A DNA stretch of 64,000 bases from positions 1,339,164,915 to 1,339,228,914 of the forward strand of contig OY856409.1 of NCBI GenBank assembly GCA_963693085.1, written 5' to 3'. A program made the translations under genes and the position numbers. This document shows, one piece after another, positions 21,881 through 35,330 of the stretch. Position 1 is the first letter of the stretch, and every line of letters starts with the position of its first letter. A model generated the notes under the pieces. The model saw nothing but the letters and a program-made list of their open reading frames with translations. It did no database searches and was not told the DNA's origin. This stretch comes from Alisma plantago-aquatica (lineage: Eukaryota; Streptophyta; Magnoliopsida; Alismatales; Alismataceae).

Positions 21881-24800
21881 TGTAACATCCCTGACCTGGG
21901 TTATGCTTTAACCCTAGGTGTTTTGTTATATGCTTGATATTATCTTTTGAAAAGTAATTAAGGCTCAATAGGAACTTATATTTCAATTTTAGTCCATTTC
22001 GAACTATGTTGAAAATAATGTTTTGCTTGTGTTGGACTAAAGTGCAAATTACCCAAGTTGAGGGGTTAAATTGCAAATGTTACATGATAAGATGTTCGTC
22101 ATATGTTGAAGCATCATGAGAATTAAGATGATACAGAGGAATGGCTAGTAAATCCTGAGTACCAAGAAAGAGATGATAAAGCAATGTTTGTGCATTAAAA
22201 CCTAGTTTTGGTGTAATGTGCAATTTACCCAAAACCCAGGGTTCAATATGTAAATTACCACTTCAAAATAGTCCCTAATATTTCTTGGCATCATGTAGAG
22301 CAAAGAAAATGAGAGGGGCGTCTCATTTGTATCACTTTGAAGGAGATATAATCTTGATATTAAAATAATCAAGATTTAAGCATAATTGAAATAATGCAAA
22401 AATAATTATATTAAATGGATTACCCTTCAACAAAAATTGTGTTGGTTGAAAATCCATGTATATGGACGTCCTTTTTCCTATAAAAGGCAAAGGAAATATC
22501 TACGTGAGTGGAGAACCCACTCACATTAAGAAAAGAAAAAGAAATATCCACTAACTTTAGGATATTATTATAATAAGGGTTAAGGTGCTTAATTTGCTTT
22601 TCTTTAAATCACAGATAATTGAGAGGAATAATAGGAAAAGGAGATAGCCTCCTCTTTAAGGAAGAGGAGGGGGCAAGTGGCAAGAATATGGAAGAGATAA
22701 TCCCTACATTATCTCTCTTAAATGAATTTTCAATAAAATGCATATATAAGCTCCTTTATCCATAGAGTGAAAGGATAAATTTCGAATCCACTTTCACTTC
22801 TTGCTTGCAAAAATGACTAAGGGAGCTTGGAGAAACAGGAGGACGACCCTCAACCTGTTGGTAAGCTTCTTGACCTTCTTTCATCTTGATTTCATGGTGG
22901 AAATTACAAATCAATGCATGATTTCTTCTTATCTCGATCCCATCTTCAATTCTAGCCAATCCTTTTCACTCAAAAGCTTGAGGAACGAACCTTGTGGTGT
23001 GAAAAAGCTTCTTCCAAAATTGTTGACGTGAAGCTCCAAGATTTGAAGCTCAATTGAAGGAGGGTGATATAACTTGAACCCCTATTCATTGTTATTGAAT
23101 TCAATTTCTCAATCAACTATGTTCAATTGTTCTTCTTGCAATTCCTTTGATTAGTTAATGCAACTACCATGATAATGGCAGTAGTTTTTGATGGACTAAA
23201 GCTTGATGATGATGACATCGTCATAAGCACACATCTCAACATAATATATTTGCAAACGGTTTCATGGACTTTGGTCCAAATGATTTCACCAAACCGTTTG
23301 GAGACCAAACGGTTTGCAAACCGTTTGGAGTTTTAGATCCCAAACCGTTTGGATGGATTGACCATTTGGATGGGTTGACCATTTGAGGTTAGGACCCTAG
23401 TACATGTTGGGTGATGATCCAATGGATCCAATTGATTGATTCAATATATGGACAATCCTCCAGTTAGAAACCTAATCGACTTGTGAAAGAAAACTAGATT
23501 AATCCAAATGATTTCAAGCTGACTTGGACGAAACGGTCTTGAGGCCGTTTGAGTCCAAACGGCCTTGAAACCATTTGGGATCAAATGGTCCCAGGACCAT
23601 TTGGAGATCCAAGGTTGATTATAATTGATGAGGAAGATCCAATGGTGTTGTTTGATTGAACATTCAATAGCTCAATTGATAGCCAATTCGACAAAGTAAT
23701 CCCTAATTCAATTGGTTGAAAGATACCTTAATTGATCCTTGCGGTTTTGAGTCTGGTTTGGCCAAACGGTCTTGATACCATTTGAGTCCAAATGGTCTTG
23801 AAACCATTTGGGGTCAAACGGTCTCAGGACCGTTTGGAATCAAACGAGTTCAAAACCATTTGGTGTTGAAACCCCCAAAACCGAATGAAGGACCAATGTG
23901 ATCAAATCGATTGGAAACTTAACGTGATGATTGATCCATTGCTCCAATGGTTGATAAGTATGATTATCAATGATAAGTACAAATGCTAAATCTCTAAAGT
24001 ACTTATATAATCAGTATCTTTAAGATGGTTAACCTAAAAAGGCTATGAAAGCAATGTCTTACTCCACTATGTCAATCATAGTTATATGTACTTGATTGAA
24101 GGGTTGATGTAACCTAATCAAGTTGAGAGGATGATAGAAAGTAATTCATACATGAATTTATTTATGTAGAGTATGTGATTAGGGTATGATCCTTAGTGAA
24201 GATATCATGAAACCCTAATCGAGAAGGTTAGATAAACCCTAAACCTAATTCAGGGCAATTTTGAATGTAAACCCTAATCTAGGGAGATGTGATATGAGAC
24301 CCTGATATATTGATGTGATGTGGAACTCAAATCCAGAGTGATGCTATGTAATGCTATATGAAACCCTAATATTGGCAATATGGTGGTAAACCATAACCAT
24401 GATCTGGGTAGTGGAATGAGTATCCCCAATTAAATTAAAATGGGAAACCCTAATCTTAGTAAGGAAATAGTGGTGTTACCCTTGATTTGTGATGTTATAT
24501 TTGTTTTGATGGTGCTGATATGAAATTGAATTAACTGTTATCATCTGTACTAACCATGCATGTATCATGAGATGATGAACATAGCCAGGTATGAGCTATG
24601 ATGTTTTATTTGTTAAATTGTTATTGGGCCTTATGTGCCATAATATGCCTTGTTTCCTAGTAAGAGGTAATAAGAGAATTAATGGGCCTTAAGTGCAATA
24701 TGAGCTGCTTGTATAACAAGTATCATGTTTACCTTGGTCAGATGACCTGAAGGTGATAGTTACCTGAAAAAGTGGTAACAATGCTCAGTGATGAGTTAAG

Positions 24801-26186
24801 GGTTTGAATACCCATAACCATATGATTATGACATTGAGTTTGTGAAGGGATGAGTATTCCCAGTAATTGAAATGAGGGATTGAGATCCCAATGTCTTATA
24901 AAAATTGAGAAGTAACTGATGAAAATAGTACATGTTTCTTTGTAGCATTGTCCTAATAAGTTATGTTTGAAAACTTGACTGATTCTAAAAGAATATGATA
25001 ATGTACTTAATTAATCAAGTGAAATCTTTTCATGTAGATCCCAAACCATAGAACCATCATCGTCAGAAGTTGGTGATGGTGAAATAGGTTTTCCTTCGAG
25101 AATTCCTAAGGAACACATATTTTTGAATATGTGGGGGTAATGGGCGCTAATACCTTACGCAATGATGAAGGGATTGATTTGAGATAAGCAATAAATCTCC
25201 CAATCCTTTATTGATTGTGTCGAGATGGATGTATCACAAATCTCCCAATGATGATGAATGTCGGATCAATATGAGATAAAATCTCTCGATTGTCGATGAG
25301 AGTGCAGTTGTCGCTGTAACTCTGTAGCAAAGTTGCCAGTACACCCTGGAATGCTATGTTGAGCAGTTGACATAGTCCTGCTTGTAGTCTCGCACTAACC
25401 GAGATGTGAGAGGTCATGGAATCCGGTTCTTCCTTTGACCTTATATGGTGCCGATTTCGACTTCATAGTGGTCGGTTGGAGGATGAGCGGTATACTTCAT
25501 CTCCTCAGGGCATAAATATGTTTGTAAAGTGCAACCAGTTGTGTAGCATAATTGCTAAGGTCAAAATGCGAGAATCACTGTTTGATGTACAATGCTTAGT
25601 ATATCCTAGAAGAATAAATGATATACATGTTTCTTTAATATCTTGTTGAATAGTGACATGCTACTTTATCAAGTTATAACTGAATTACTCTGAATAAACA
25701 TATTTCTCTAATCAGTTTAGATATTGATTTGTCTGCTGCTGGATATATATATGATTCTTCTACTCAGTTTATTTTTATTAAACTGCAATAATAATGTTTT
25801 CGACAGAGAGTTATATCTCTCGCTGGGGCAATTTACAAATTGTCTCACCCCCGTGGGATCCAACATTTTTAGGTGGATGCGGACGAAGTAGAGGCAGAAA
25901 TCCCATAGCTAGGGAAGAGCAGCAACAACAACAACAAGGATCGTAGTAATTCTACAGGTGGAAGTACTGGTGATCAAGTTTTGGAATAGATAGTCCTATG
26001 TGTCATTTCTGAACTCTCAGGTCCTAGGATTTAGTGCTTTTAATAAATAAATATGAGATTTTAGCTTTAAGCCTCAAGGTTTTTATACTACTTTTGTACA
26101 GCTAAGACAGAGCAGTTGATGCTTGTATTCCCCGAGAAGGGATGATACATGATATGTATATATGAACCAGGATGTAAATGTCATAT
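21881..26186 (+). repeat. element B right (3') LTR, first piece
   Basis: It starts TGTAACATCCCTGACC and aligns with the left LTR from 21949 on. It contains TATA 22743-22750, AAACGG palindromes 23255-23870, AACCCTAA motifs 24206-24470 and stem-loops 24736-24889. It breaks at 26186 where element C begins; the last 141 bases are at 40055-40195. Confidence 0.92.
23305..23328. repeat. 24-bp perfect palindrome
   Basis: The half-site CCAAACGGTTTG is followed directly by its exact reverse complement. It is the best-preserved member of the AAACGG cluster in this LTR. Confidence 0.95.
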
Positions 26187-29100
26187 TGTAACACCCCTCC
26201 CTAGGGTTTCTTACGTAACCAGCGGAAGCACAGCCTAATCCCCAACATTATCTATAATGTGGGGTACTTGGCATATCAGGGAGGAATTGTCACATGCATG
26301 ATCTTATAACAAGAAATAAACAACACTTGGCATTCATAGAAACATAGATTCATACATGAGTTCTTGGAAAGAAAGCTACATCATGCTTCTAAAGGTATAC
26401 TAAACATAAACTAGATAATCATGAAAAAGACAGGATCTCCATAGATGGACGTCCCATCAGGCAACAACTTCTAAGGTTTTGTATACTTGGAATCTTCTCA
26501 AGATGTCTCCTTCCCTTTAGCTTCAACTTATGCGGACATCTCGTCCCCAGCCATGCAAAGGAAAAACAAACATGGTAAGTAAGTGGCATTGGCATGTTAT
26601 AAAGCATAAAAAGAATAACATACAAATTGATTTGACATAAACATGAACATGCATTAACATTAATCATTTCTTGGCATGTTTTACATAAAGAACTTCACTA
26701 GAAGTATATGCTCCTCTCTTAATGCCCCATAAGGAGACCATAATGCTCGGAAAGCCCATAATTGCTCGGAAAGCCCATAATGCTCGGAAAGCCCATAACA
26801 AGGTGCATATAAATCTAAATCAATTTTCATTAACCATGATCTTTCTTAGACTTAACTATGTTCTAAATGACTTAGGCTTGATCTTAATGGGATTTCTCCC
26901 TCTTAAACAGAGTTGGGATTTCTCCCCATGAAACATAATGGGATTTCTCCCCCTTAAGCATGGATGGGAATCTCTTCCCTCTTAATCTTAGTTTCATGTA
27001 TCTTAATCTTAATTCATAACATAAATGTGGTTTATATACTTAGACTTAGATTATAGCAAACAAGCATTCAATAATCATATACTTGAAGGAAAACATGCAT
27101 TTATTATGACTTTAACATAAAATGCTTAATAATATTCATAAACATTCAATAAACTAAAGGTTATCTATTCCAAGGGCATGGCTCGCTTACCTTAAGCTAA
27201 AACACCTAGGTCAAACCTAGTTTGACTGATTGGATTCCCTTAAACACCTGAAATTTACATAATTATCCTTCATCATATATTATTAAACCCTAATTTGTCC
27301 ATACAATTATTGAGATATGAAAACAACAAAATCAGTCGATAAAACCACAAAATTGAATTCCTCATCGAAAATCCTTTCCAAAACATATTTTTTTTGTATT
27401 TTTCTGATAAACAGGCAATTTACTATGAATTTTACAAGGAACAAACCAATTACAAATCAAGAAAAAGCCACGTGTATACATATATATCCAAATCCAGAAA
27501 ATAGGGGGCCAACATCTGACTTGGTCCAATCGGGCTTGGCCAACTAGGCCACGAGGCTTGCCCCAGCAATCAAAGGAAACCAGGGCATGAAAACCCAAAA
27601 ATACCCTCGTGGGTGAAAAACATCAAAATGGGCTGACAGGGGTACCAAGGTCATTGATTGGCCTGGTTTGTTCCATGCCTGTTCCATCGCAAGCCATGGA
27701 TCGAGCAGCTCACAAGGGCATCTTAGATCTGATCCAAAGCCGTCAGTAGAGGATCTCCAGAGCTACCAAGGCATCAAGTGAGTTTACCAACTCAGGGTGG
27801 ATGCACCGAACTGAGCCACTGGCTCAGGCTTGGACTGGAGGTGCAACTCCATGGGTGCCGCCATGCCCAACACCAGGGAGGTGATGCAAAATGAAGAACT
27901 AACATAGAGGGTAGTGAGACGACATTGATAAAGACTTGTGAGCAGTCGTTGAACCACAGGTAACAGACCCAGTGGTGAAGGGACCATCGTGGCCAAAGGG
28001 CAGGGCACGACGATGAGAAATAGGGGACACACATCAGAGATCCAAGGTCAAAAGAAAGTAAACTGAAACCTTCAGGCAGTGATCGGAAAATGACCATGGA
28101 GGCAAGGCAAAGCCATCCAACCTATTTTCGTGGTTGCGGATGCTCCATAACACCATGTCGAATGGAGGCGTTAAGGCTTAACGGCGGAGTACATGTCCCG
28201 ATGATATGGGAAATCGCAGGGCAACCTGAGGTCGGGAAAACAAAGGAGATACTTCGAGGATGCTCATTGTAAGGGCAATTAAGCCAAGCTGGTCAGAGAA
28301 GGCTGGGCGGACTCAAGGTCGTTGGGAACCAAAAGCGAGTAGGTTGGGGAGTTCAGGAGCTCTCGGGGCTAAATTGGCAGTGGAGAAGGAGAGCTCAGGG
28401 GCCGACGGTGCTTTCTGAGCGTTTAGGTGGATGGTGGACACACGGAGGTGGCGAATGCAAGTCGCCTACGGAGAGGGTGTCCAAGCCCTATATTGGGTGT
28501 TTGCCCTATAGAGAAAAAGAGGGTGTGAGTTAGGGCTCGCTAGGATCGGGGCGATGAGCCGGATTCGATGGCGAAGAAACGACGTGAAACCATCGAGAAA
28601 TGATCGAGATCGAATGCGAGCATTCAAAGCAGCTAAAACGGCTACTGGCTGGTGAGAATAACGGAGGTAGAAGAAGACGGCAGCACTGTTGGATCCTGAT
28701 CCCATAGTGAGGGAAGCACGCGTGATAAGTATAACACATGACAGAACATTAAAGGCAACTATATCTTAAATCTGCCATATGAATGCATTTCCATTTAAAT
28801 AAAAGGTCACACCATATTAAAATCTACTTTAATTGGTTAGAGGGTCCAAACATGGGTCAAATGAACTCAAATTTTGACCATAAGTGCATTAGAGTGTCTA
28901 GAACATTCCCATTCAATTAGTTTTACTGCTTGTACATGTTTTATGCCTAAAATAGCAAAAACAATTGTGTGCACTTAAATAGCTATTATTAGTGCATATA
29001 AAGCTATTAATTTTTCAAATAAGAATTGCAAAACATGGAAACATGCCCTCAACATTATTTATTTTCAATTAACAATATGGAGGCCATTAAGCAAACAATT

Positions 29101-29363
29101 TAAACAAGTAAATCACTAATTACAATATGAGAGAGGAAATTTGACATAAAGCATTTATTTCCACTTTCTAAACAAAAGTGCATAAAGAGACATTTTCTTT
29201 AAATAAATCATGGGCAAGAGAGTAATTGAACATAATAAAACGAAATTGCAAAACTAACATGGGCAATTTGCATTTAAGTCCTCAACAATTATCTTATTAG
29301 AAAAAGAGCATGCAGAGAATAAAATAATTTGGAAGTTTTGCATAATAAGATTGGGGTGTTACA
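26187..29363 (-). repeat. element C left (3') LTR
   Basis: On the plus strand it opens TGTAACACCCCTCC and closes GGTGTTACA. The first 120 bases match, in reverse complement, the last bases of element E's LTR. A GC-rich block spans about 27660-28740. A stem-loop array is at 26705-26979. Confidence 0.93.
26705..26979 (-). other. stem-loop arrays, element C left LTR
   Basis: Read on the minus (sense) strand, the first part has four hairpins with GNRA-type loops: GGGAA-GAGA-TTCCC (26966-26979) and three GGGA-GAAA-TCCC (26940-26951, 26915-26926, 26889-26900). The second part lies between arms TATATGCACC (26802-26811) and GGAGCATATA (26705-26714). It has three GGGCTTTCCGAGC hairpins and a fourth, different one. 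The right LTR repeats both at 37387-37661. Confidence 0.7.
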
Positions 29364-29512
29364 ATACTACCCACCTTAAATAAATTTTGTCCTCGAAATT
29401 TCCTAGAGTTCTACCCACCTTAAGGTTTTCACATAAACTTGCAAATTTTCCATACAAATTTTCATTATAGGAGGCATATAAAAACAAAGCATTAATATTC
29501 AACATAAATTAC
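29364..29512 (-). other. element C 3' untranslated region with polypurine tract
   Basis: On the minus strand TTTCGAGGACAAAATTT is followed by AAGGTGGGTAGTAT, directly before the 3' LTR. Element E has almost the same bases at 14973-15012. No coding sequence is present. Confidence 0.85.
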
Positions 29513-30531
29513 TTAACTACCCTTACCTTGATCATCTTCCTCTTCTCCATCCGACATTTTCATGGTGAAGAGCCTTGGTTTAACCTTGGGTGGAGGATTA
29601 GGGTTCTTAGCTTGGTTATGGTTGGGATCCTTCTTTGCAAGCTTAGGACAATTAGGCTTGATATGTCCTTCCTCACCACAATAGTAGCAAACAGAAGTCC
29701 CAAACCTACAAGGACCACCATGATTTCTCTTACATGTGGGGCATGGGGTTCTCCCATTCTCTGGAGAAGGATCATGGGCTTTTCTCTTGTGGTTGGAGGG
29801 TGGAGGGGGTTGATGGTGATGATTATTTTGAGGTACCTCCTTCTTATGGTTCCTCCCAGGGTGCTCCTCCAATTCTAGGGCTGCATCCAAGGCTGATTAC
29901 ATGGTCCTATGTCCTCTACCAGACAAGGCATAACTTAGGTCGGGTTTAAGCCCTCTAATAAACTTCTTAGCTCTCTTTTGTTCGGTGTACTCAAGACCAT
30001 ACTTGTGGAGTTTACGAAACTTCATGGCATACTCAGTGATAGTCATGTCACCCACTTGCTTAAGGTTAACAAACTCATCCTCCTTCCTTTCTAACATGGC
30101 TTCAGATACATAGTGGTCATTAAAGACTTCTACAAACTCACCCTAAGAGAAAGGAGGGTCATCATCTTCCCTAGAGGCTAATAGATTTTCCCACCAAGTA
30201 CGGGCTGCACCCTTGAGCATATGGGTGGCAAATCTAACCCTACTATGTGGGGGACACTATAAGTCTCTAAAGCAATGTTCCATGTTACTAAGCCACTCCT
30301 CAGCCTTGGTCACCACATCAACTTCATCTTCACCATGGAAAGCATCAGGTCTAATCTTCAGGAAATCTATGAGGGAGATCTCATGTACTCTAAGTGGAGC
30401 TTTAGGTTGGAGGGCATTGGTCAAGGATGCGACTAGGGCATCTAGGGTGACTGGTGGAGGGGCGTGGTTCATGTCTTCAGTCTTATCACCACTAGAGGAG
30501 CCTTGTGAGGGCCTTGACTCACCAACCTTCT
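29513..30531 (-). pseudogene. gag: element C gag, main part
   Basis: The frame enters at 30531, directly after the copy of the CTTCT duplication, and runs to the stop before 29513. Landmarks are a capsid-like region (DAFHGEDEVDVVTKAEEWLSN; then GAARTWW-type sequence near 30200), YAMKFRKLHKYGLEYTEQKRAKKFIRGLKPDL (about 30025-29930), a proline/histidine-rich linker and two zinc-binding motifs, CPTCKRNHGGPC and CYYCGEEGHIKPNC. The product ends KMSDGEEEDDQGKGS, where an autonomous element would run into protease. Stops lie near 30257, 30144 and 29894. The first eight codons are at 36753-36776. Confidence 0.88.
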
Positions 30532-31446
30532 TGTGGCATCCAACTTATAAAACATAAGATTACTAAGCGGAAGCGAATCATTTACAGCGGATTACTAGAA
30601 ATCAGTAAAAATAAAACTTTTTGCAAAGAGATCCATACATAGGAAATCCTTTTCATCAAGAACCAAAATATAATATTAACATTCTGTTCCATAAGTACTC
30701 AACCTGTACTATCTCGTCTCGAGGATTACAACATCAGCTGTCCTATTCAACATTATGTACAGACAGCATAAAACCTCGAGGCATCAAGCCAAAATCTCGA
30801 GTCGATGATGAAAACACTATCTATAAATCCCGAGGACCTAAGAGTACAGAGAAGACACATAGGACTACTATCTATACAACTAGACATGCAGTATCTCCAC
30901 CTGAGATATTACTGCTGTCCTTGATGCTGCTGCTGTTCCTTCTCTGCTAAAGGTTTCCTGCCTCTTTGTCCGCGTCCACCTAAAAACATTGGATCCCACG
31001 GGGGTGAGACAATTGTAAATTGCCCCAGTGGGAGATATAACTCTCCGCCAAAACATTGTATGGCAATTTAAAGATATGAAACTGAGCAGAGGTTAAGCAG
31101 TTTAAAACATTCTCAACTTTGTAAGCATTGCAACTATTTATGATAAAGCAATATATCATCTATTCTTTTAATAAGGAATAGGAATGACATGTATATCATT
31201 TATCCAACATGTTATACCATCATATCAAACTTTTCTTGTGGCACTCAACATCTTGTTATGTCACCCATGAAACATTCTTGTTTCATTCTGTTGGCCTTAG
31301 CCAACCTGTTAAACAAATAAAGAGATATATCTACCATGTACTCATTTATCATTCATACAAGAATTGGATTAATACCAATCCTAAATCATCATTACGGGCA
31401 TTGGGTTATTACGAATCCTGTGTTATCACTACAGGAATTTAGCCTC

Positions 31447-32034
31447 TGCCAGGTATTGGACTCTTCCAAACCTAATTACACCGCCAGGCATTGGACACTA
31501 CCAATCCTGATTTCACAGCCAAGCATTGGACTTTAGTCAACCCTGATTATAGGCATTATGCCTCTGCCAAGTATTGGACTTTAACCAAACCTGATTACAC
31601 AACCAGGCATTGGACTTTAACCAACCCTGATTACACAGCCAGGCATTGGACTCTAACCAATCCTGATTTCACAGCCAGGTATTGGACTCTAACCAATCCT
31701 GATTTCACAGCCAGGCATTGGACTCTAACCAATCCTAATTTCACAGCCAGACATTGGACTCTAACCAATCTTGATTTCACAGCCAGACATTGGACTTTAA
31801 CCAATCCTAATTACAGGCATTACACCTCTGCCAGGTATTGGACTTTAACCAACCCTGATTACACAACCAGGCATTGGACTTTAACCAATCCTGATTATAG
31901 GCATTACACCTCTTCCAGGTATTGGACTTTAACCAACCCTGATTATACAACCAGGCATTGGACTTTAACCAATCCTGATTACAGGCATTACACCTCTGCC
32001 AGGTATTGGACTTTAACCAATCCTGATTACGTAG
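31447..32034 (-). repeat. 36/48-bp minisatellite in solo LTR D
   Basis: Units of 36 bases containing GGCATTGGACTCTAACCAAT alternate with 48-base units that add a CATTACACCTCTGCC segment; there are about 15 units. Each unit can fold through ATTGG and CCAAT. Because the periods are multiples of three, a 185-codon plus-strand ORF with a 12-residue repeat crosses it; I take that as a by-product. Confidence 0.9.
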
Positions 32035-33007
32035 TTCATGGAATTTAATTCCTTTAACTCATCATTGTTCATCACATACTACTTTAGGCTCTGAACCCTG
32101 AGGTTAGCCTACATAGCTTTACACATTCTTTATTGAATACAATTGTCCTCTTATTAAGTTTATTAAAACATTATCCTTTCTTATAATAAACTTTTATAAT
32201 CATTTTGGTACCTCTCACTATGCCATAATTGCTCTCATGGCTCATAAGGCCCATAAAACATCTTGTCACATCTCACTAGGCAACATTTAACCATATGGTT
32301 CACAAGGCCATTAAACATTTTGTCACTTCTCACTAGGCAATGATAACATATTACTTCATGTAATACAATAGTAACACCTATATTCCCTCAATAGGGTTAG
32401 GGCTTACTATTCTTATCATATTATGATCTCTCATGTCCCATTACCCAATTTAGGGTTAAGATTTCCCATCTCACATTAGGATTTCATAGTTATCAAAGTA
32501 TATCAACTTTGAGATGCTAACTGTGAAGTCTTTCATATCTTGATGTATCACTTACCTTATTACTTCCAACTTTCTTAAGTTATCAACTTATCTTGGATTA
32601 AGGTATTTCCCATCTTAATCCTTTCATCCACTAACCTATCACTCTTACCATGAAGTGGATAGGTTACACATAAGAATGATCCAACTATCTTTAATTATAT
32701 GAACTCATATCAGGTTAAGGCATTGCTTACAATAAGCTTGCCTATAATCAACCATTTATGATATTTCACCCTTATAAGGTTTTACCCACTATTTTATTAT
32801 TAGGGTTATGGGTTGTCATCATGTTGTTCAAGATTAAGGCTTCATGTATTATAACTTCAATCAGGGTTTCACATACCTTTACCCTTTATTAGGGCTTTGG
32901 GATTTCACATGCTATCATACTTCATTAGATTTAGGATTGCATATAGCATCACCCTTCATTAGGCTTCCACATCTCATTGTCTATACTTAATGTTTACTAT
33001 TCGTTCC

Positions 33008-33300
33008 AACTAGGGATTTCTCATGGCATCACCCTCAATTAGGGTTTCTCATGGAATCAACTTCAATTAGGGATTCACATTGAATCAACCTCAATTAGGA
33101 ATTCACATGGAATCAACCTCAATTAGGGATTCACATTGAATCAACCTCAATTAGGAATTCACATGGAATCAACCTCAATTAGGGATTCACATTGAATCAA
33201 CCTCAATTAGGGATTCACATGGAATCAACCTCAATTAAGGTTTCACATTGAATCATCCTCAATTAGGGATTCACATGGAATCAACCTCAATTAAGGTTTC
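33008..33300 (-). repeat. 28-bp tandem repeat in solo LTR D
   Basis: About ten copies of a 28-base unit, CAATTAGGGATTCACATGGA followed by ATCAACCT, with alternating small variants. The corresponding part of the B LTRs (7855-8130) has AACCCTAAT motifs but not this array. Confidence 0.92.
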
Positions 33301-33929
33301 CATTATGGTTACCCAAAGCCTGGGTCTACTATTCATCTCAAATCAGGGTTTTACATCTCATTTCCCTGAATTGGAGTTTCATATATCATTACCCTAGATT
33401 ACGGTTACATCCTCACCCTGGATTAGGGTTTCATTCAGAATTGCCCTCAATTAGGGTTAGAGTTCAATAGCCCTGTCAGTTAGGGTTTATGTTCATGACT
33501 AGGGTTTCATGATCTCTTTGCTTAAGAATCATACCCTTAATCACCTCATGAATCATATTCATGTATGAACCTCATGCTATCATCTTCTCAACTTGATTAG
33601 GTCATATCAACCCTTCAATCAAGTACATACAACTATGATTAACATAGAGTACCCCCTCATTGTTCCGATAAGCAATTAGGGTTCATCCCTTAATTGTCAC
33701 TAATCACTTAGGTACTATTAGGGTTTCAACCTTGTACCTTCATTAATTTTCATTACTAATCATCATTGGATCAATGGATCATTCATCATCATAATTCTCA
33801 AGAGATTCAATTACATTGGACCTCCAATACATAAGGTATCCAATTGAATTGACCAATTGGATTAACCAATTGAATCCTCAATCAATCTTGACTACTTGAG
33901 CCCCAAATGGTCTTAGTCTTTCAAAGTTC

Positions 33930-35330
33930 AAATGGTTTGAAACTATTTGGTGAAGGTGGTGCTTGAGACCGTTTGCTAAAACAAGTACTTGAAACCGTTT
34001 GCTAAAGTACCTTTTTGAAACCTCATGGACTCAAACGGTTTGGGATCGTTTGGTCCCAAACGGTCTTGAGACCGTTTGGTCCAAACCTCCTCAAAACCGC
34101 ATGGACCAAATATGGTCTCAACCAATCAAATTAAAATAAGGTTTCCAATGTTGGTTCCTTCAATCATTGAATTCATGTATCCAATCATCAATTGGACCTA
34201 TCACCATACTTCAATTGAGTTAAATAGGTCAACCTTCAACTGATTTGACCCTCAATTGATCATCAATTAGGGTCTGAATCAATTGGATTAGTGTTTGGAA
34301 TCGATGATCCTTCAACATTAACCAATGTGAAACTAGTTACTTTAAAACCATTGGACCATCATCCAAATTGGGCATGACCTGACCCCAAACGGTCTTGAGG
34401 TCATTTTTATGACCTCCAAACGGTCTTGAGACCGTTTTCCCATGTCAACATCAAAATTCAAGTCAATCAATCAAAGTTTGGATCATTGGATTGATCATCA
34501 AATCAGCATTTGATTGCACTTCAACTTAGTACCTTTAGATCTTCAAACACCTAACCATAGTCAACCCTAGACCTCCAAACGGACTTGGGTGACCCCCAAA
34601 CGGTTTTGGGATCATTTGGATGACCTCCAAACGGTCTTTAGACCGTTTTCCCATGTCAACATCAAAATCCAAGTCAATCAATCAAAGTTTGGATCATTGG
34701 ATTGATCACCAAATCAACATTTGATTGTATTACAATTTGGTATCTTTGGACCTTCAAACACTTGACCAAACTTAACCCTAGACCTCCAAAAGGTATTGGG
34801 TGACCCCCAAACGGTCTTGAGACCGTTTGGGTGATCCCCAAACGGTTTTGAAACCGTTTGGGTCAATCAACCCAAAGCATCAACTCATTCAATTGCAAAA
34901 TCTGCACTTCGCCGATTAGGGTTTATACCATATGTTTGAATCTTCAAATACTTAACCATACTCAACCCTAGACCTACAAACGGTATTGGTTGACCTCCAA
35001 ACGGTCTTGAGACCGTTTGGGTGATTCCCAAATGGTTTTGAAACCGTTTGGGTCAATCAACCCAAATTTCAAACTCAATCACTTATGAAATCAGCACTCA
35101 ACCCGATTAGGGTTTAGGTAATTGATGGACCTTCAACTCATGAACCAATTGGAGTTAATCAATAATAATTGATGGGTAATTAACCTAGATCATTATGATC
35201 AAGTCACCAAATGGTCAAACCTGGTCAACATCACCAAACGGTCTTAAACCGTTTGCTTTTATGCGGTTTAGTGAAACCGTTTCATTCCAAACAGTTTGAA
35301 ACCGTTTGCTCCCAAAACACAAACTGTTTG
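33930..35330. repeat. AAACGG palindrome cluster, solo LTR D
   Basis: More than 20 AAACGG/CCGTTT half-sites occur, often as CCAAACGGTCT-TG-AGACCGTTTGG (for example 34056-34079). The spacing between pairs is tens to about 150 bases. Confidence 0.85.

Noticed and set aside
31491..32048. 185-codon repetitive ORF with a 12-residue WTLTNPD-type unit
   Set aside because: It arises from a minisatellite whose 36 and 48 base periods are multiples of three. It is antisense to the LTR.
33008..33300. CRISPR-like regular repeats
   Set aside because: The units are directly abutting with no unique spacers, in a plant LTR.
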